The position numbers and the translations under genes were made by a program. Of a DNA stretch of 7,859 bases, positions 6,113 to 7,859 are shown in pieces. The stretch is taken from contig JAGOIJ010000071.1 in NCBI GenBank assembly GCA_017995695.1, positions 1 through 7,859 on the forward strand. Direction: 5' to 3'. Origin of the DNA: Candidatus Omnitrophota bacterium (GTDB lineage Bacteria; Omnitrophota; Gorgyraeia; Gygaellales; Profunditerraquicolaceae). The notes beneath the pieces are model-generated. The model made no database searches. It had not been told where the DNA came from and was given only the letters and a program-made list of their open reading frames with translations. Within the stretch, counting starts at the first letter, position 1. Each line of letters begins with the position of its first letter.

Positions 6113-7859
6113 GTTCGCTCGCTCTTGAAAGGTGGAGATCTGACCAAACGCACCAAGTGAATAAGGACATAACCCTTTTATTTAAAAAAAGGTTTTGTGA
6201 TTGACCTGGAAAATCATTAAGCAACTTTTCGACAAACGATATATTAAAAATTGCTTTTTGTTTTTGCGTAGTATCTCTGATCACTTCGCTGATATGGCTG
6301 ACATTCTTATCAGTCATGAGTGCAGATAATGGCAACGTAAAAGGATGTTTTTTCTGCGAAGCAAATGAATGCGGATGATTTAACGCAATGAGCTTCTTAA
6401 GAATATATTTTCGCTGTAAAAAATATATTTTATAACTTGCGGGCAGCTTCATAAAAAACTCGACCAACCGATAATCCAAGAAAGGAACTCGCGTCTCAAC
6501 GGAAGATGCCATGCTCATACGATCAAGCTTGGGGAGCATAAACTCAGATAACCAGGTCCTTGACTCATAGAGAATAATTTTGTTTAAGAATGCCAGATCC
6601 TGGTTGGCTAGGCGCATACCAAGCCGCTGCTCCCATTCAGGTTGCTGCATAAGATCAAACGCAAAGAGGCTCTTCAGTTCATTTTTAGTAAAAAAAGAAA
6701 CTAGAGAGAAATACCGACGAATATCATCGGTTTCATCAAGCATATGCAAAACCCTCTGCTTCGATTCCGGGCCTAAGGGCACTGGGTAAAACCCGAAATT
6801 AGCAAACCATGAAGGAACGCCCTGCACTAATGCGCGAATCCGCGCCTTGTCAGCGCGAAACTTATCAAAGTAGTGCAAAACTACATGGTGGATGTAACCA
6901 CCCAAAAACTCGTCCGCTCCGTCGCCACACAGGACGACTTTCACAAAATCACGGTTGAATTTCGCGATGTGATAATTAAGCAAGATGTTAGGGCATAGGA
7001 ACGGCTCATCGCAGAAACGCATGGCCTCAGTCACGTCGGGAATGAATGTTTCCCAATCTATGTTCTTGCTGTGATTCTCTATTTCAAAATATTCGGACGC
7101 CCGCAAGGCTTTCTTCCGCTCATCTAAATCCGTGCCAAATCCTAACGTGTAGGAAGAGATCTGCGGAGCCTGCTCACACGCCAACCACGTTAATAAAAAA
7201 GAATCAATCCCTCCGCTTAAATGGATGCCCACCGGGACGTCGCTACGCATCCTTAGGCGCACAGAATCCCTCACAAGATCCAGAAACTTGTCTGTTGCCT
7301 CAACGATCGATATTTGAGCGTCTTCCGCTGAGGTCAAACTCCAGTACGTGCGTTTCTCAAACCCATCCTTACCGTATAATAGAAATTGAGCAGGTGGCAG
7401 CTTTTTAATCCCTGTATATATCGTAGCTTCTTCGTGAGCGTTATACCGTAGCGTAAATAAACTTTCGATAGCTCCAGCGTATAAGCTAAAATCTATACTT
7501 TTCTCAAATTTAAGCGCGGTTATTTCTGAAGCAAAAATCAACCCACCCTTGATTCGGGCATAATATAAAGGCTTGATACCGAGACGGTCCCTTATCAACA
7601 TTAACCTAGCTTTGCGCTTATCCCACAGCGCGATGGCAAACATCCCATTAAGCTTTTGCACAAACTCCAAGCCAAATTCTTCGTACGCATGCACAATGAC
7701 TTCCGTGTCAGTCTGAGTATAAAAATAATGGCCTTTCTTCACAAGGATATCCCGTAATTCCAGATAATTGTAAATCTGACCATTAAACACAACGCAAATA
7801 CTTTTATCTTCGTTGTATATGGGTTGGCGTCCTCCAGCCACATCAATAATGCTTAGCCG
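6105..7859 (-). CDS. asnB: Asparagine synthetase-type glutamine amidotransferase (5' end outside window)
   Basis: 584 residues are visible and the frame is open to the right edge. The first residues, RLSIIDVAGGRQP, belong to the glutaminase (Ntn hydrolase) domain, so about 50-60 residues with the N-terminal catalytic Cys and the RGPD block are missing. An in-frame GTG at 7839-7841 is an internal valine, not the start. The glutaminase domain continues with VVFNGQIYN, TDTEVIVHAYEEFG and LIRDRLGIKPLYYA. The synthetase domain carries the PP-loop SGGIDS (about residue 215 of the visible part), CGDGADEFLGGY (311-322) and the conserved LDRMSMASSVETRVPFLD. Housekeeping AsnB makes asparagine from aspartate, glutamine and ATP. 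Homologues in glycan loci are thought to amidate uronic acids or similar carboxylates, and its place as the first visible gene of this cluster favours that reading. All visible motifs look intact. The family is certain; the substrate is inferred. Confidence 0.93.
   Translation of the reverse strand, partial: RLSIIDVAGGRQPIYNEDKSICVVFNGQIYNYLELRDILVKKGHYFYTQTDTEVIVHAYEEFGLEFVQKLNGMFAIALWDKRKARLMLIRDRLGIKPLYYARIKGGLIFASEITALKFEKSIDFSLYAGAIESLFTLRYNAHEEATIYTGIKKLPPAQFLLYGKDGFEKRTYWSLTSAEDAQISIVEATDKFLDLVRDSVRLRMRSDVPVGIHLSGGIDSFLLTWLACEQAPQISSYTLGFGTDLDERKKALRASEYFEIENHSKNIDWETFIPDVTEAMRFCDEPFLCPNILLNYHIAKFNRDFVKVVLCGDGADEFLGGYIHHVVLHYFDKFRADKARIRALVQGVPSWFANFGFYPVPLGPESKQRVLHMLDETDDIRRYFSLVSFFTKNELKSLFAFDLMQQPEWEQRLGMRLANQDLAFLNKIILYESRTWLSEFMLPKLDRMSMASSVETRVPFLDYRLVEFFMKLPASYKIYFLQRKYILKKLIALNHPHSFASQKKHPFTLPLSALMTDKNVSHISEVIRDTTQKQKAIFNISFVEKLLNDFPGQSQNLFLNKRVMSLFTWCVWSDLHLSRASEHA

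Larger units (their letters stand above)
1..7859 (-). other. Probable single operon of seven co-directional genes
   Basis: The junctions from right to left are: 8-base overlap, 6-base gap, 15-base gap, 27-base gap, 14-base overlap and 11-base overlap. None has room for a normal promoter and I see no terminator hairpin with a T run between genes, so one transcript entering from the right edge is the simplest reading. The promoter and the cluster ends lie outside the window. Confidence 0.8.

Noticed and set aside
6171..6194. AACC-CTTTT / AAAAGGTT inverted repeat as a terminator
   Set aside because: The stem is AT-rich with a bulge, and it lies inside the C-terminal codons of the amidotransferase gene with another gene coupled just downstream.
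6580..7408. Plus-strand open frames (69 and 120 codons) opposite the amidotransferase gene
   Set aside because: Both are antisense to conserved synthetase-domain sequence and show no domain or initiation signal.
7839..7841. GTG as the start codon of the amidotransferase
   Set aside because: The frame stays open to the right edge and encodes RLSIID just upstream, a conserved part of the glutaminase domain, so the GTG is an internal valine codon.

Overview
The window is a single, very compact block of seven genes, all read leftward on the minus strand. The longest non-coding gap is 27 bases, and three of the six junctions overlap. In transcription order (right to left) they are: an asparagine synthetase-type glutamine amidotransferase (5' end outside the window), a class I SAM methyltransferase, a radical SAM protein with a twitch/SPASM-like C-terminus, a second methyltransferase with an N-terminal zinc-ribbon-like segment, a large YfhO-type membrane protein, an exported isochorismatase-like (cysteine hydrolase) protein, and the start of a family-39/ArnT-like membrane glycosyltransferase cut off by the left edge. 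No RNA gene, mobile element, CRISPR array, convincing promoter or terminator was found.

The combination of AsnB-like amidotransferase, Methyltransf_11/23 enzymes, radical SAM enzyme and GT-C membrane proteins is typical of loci for surface polysaccharides or lipid-linked glycans in environmental bacteria. The moderate-to-low GC, the export signal on the hydrolase and the two lipid-carrier-type membrane proteins suggest a bacterium with an envelope compartment, probably a diderm. Uncultured lineages such as Omnitrophota or Deltaproteobacteria-like groups are plausible, but the phylum cannot be fixed from this window.

The cluster has two parts. From 3404 to 7859 lie four predicted cytoplasmic enzymes (amidotransferase, methyltransferase, radical SAM, methyltransferase) that could tailor a sugar or lipid precursor. 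From 1 to 3376 lie three membrane or exported proteins (YfhO, hydrolase, GT39) joined by overlapping reading frames, so probably translationally coupled and acting at or outside the membrane. The substrate is not evident from the sequence. The oddest elements are the exported isochorismatase-like protein, which seems to lack the usual catalytic lysine, and a run of eight G in the coding strand of the YfhO gene.
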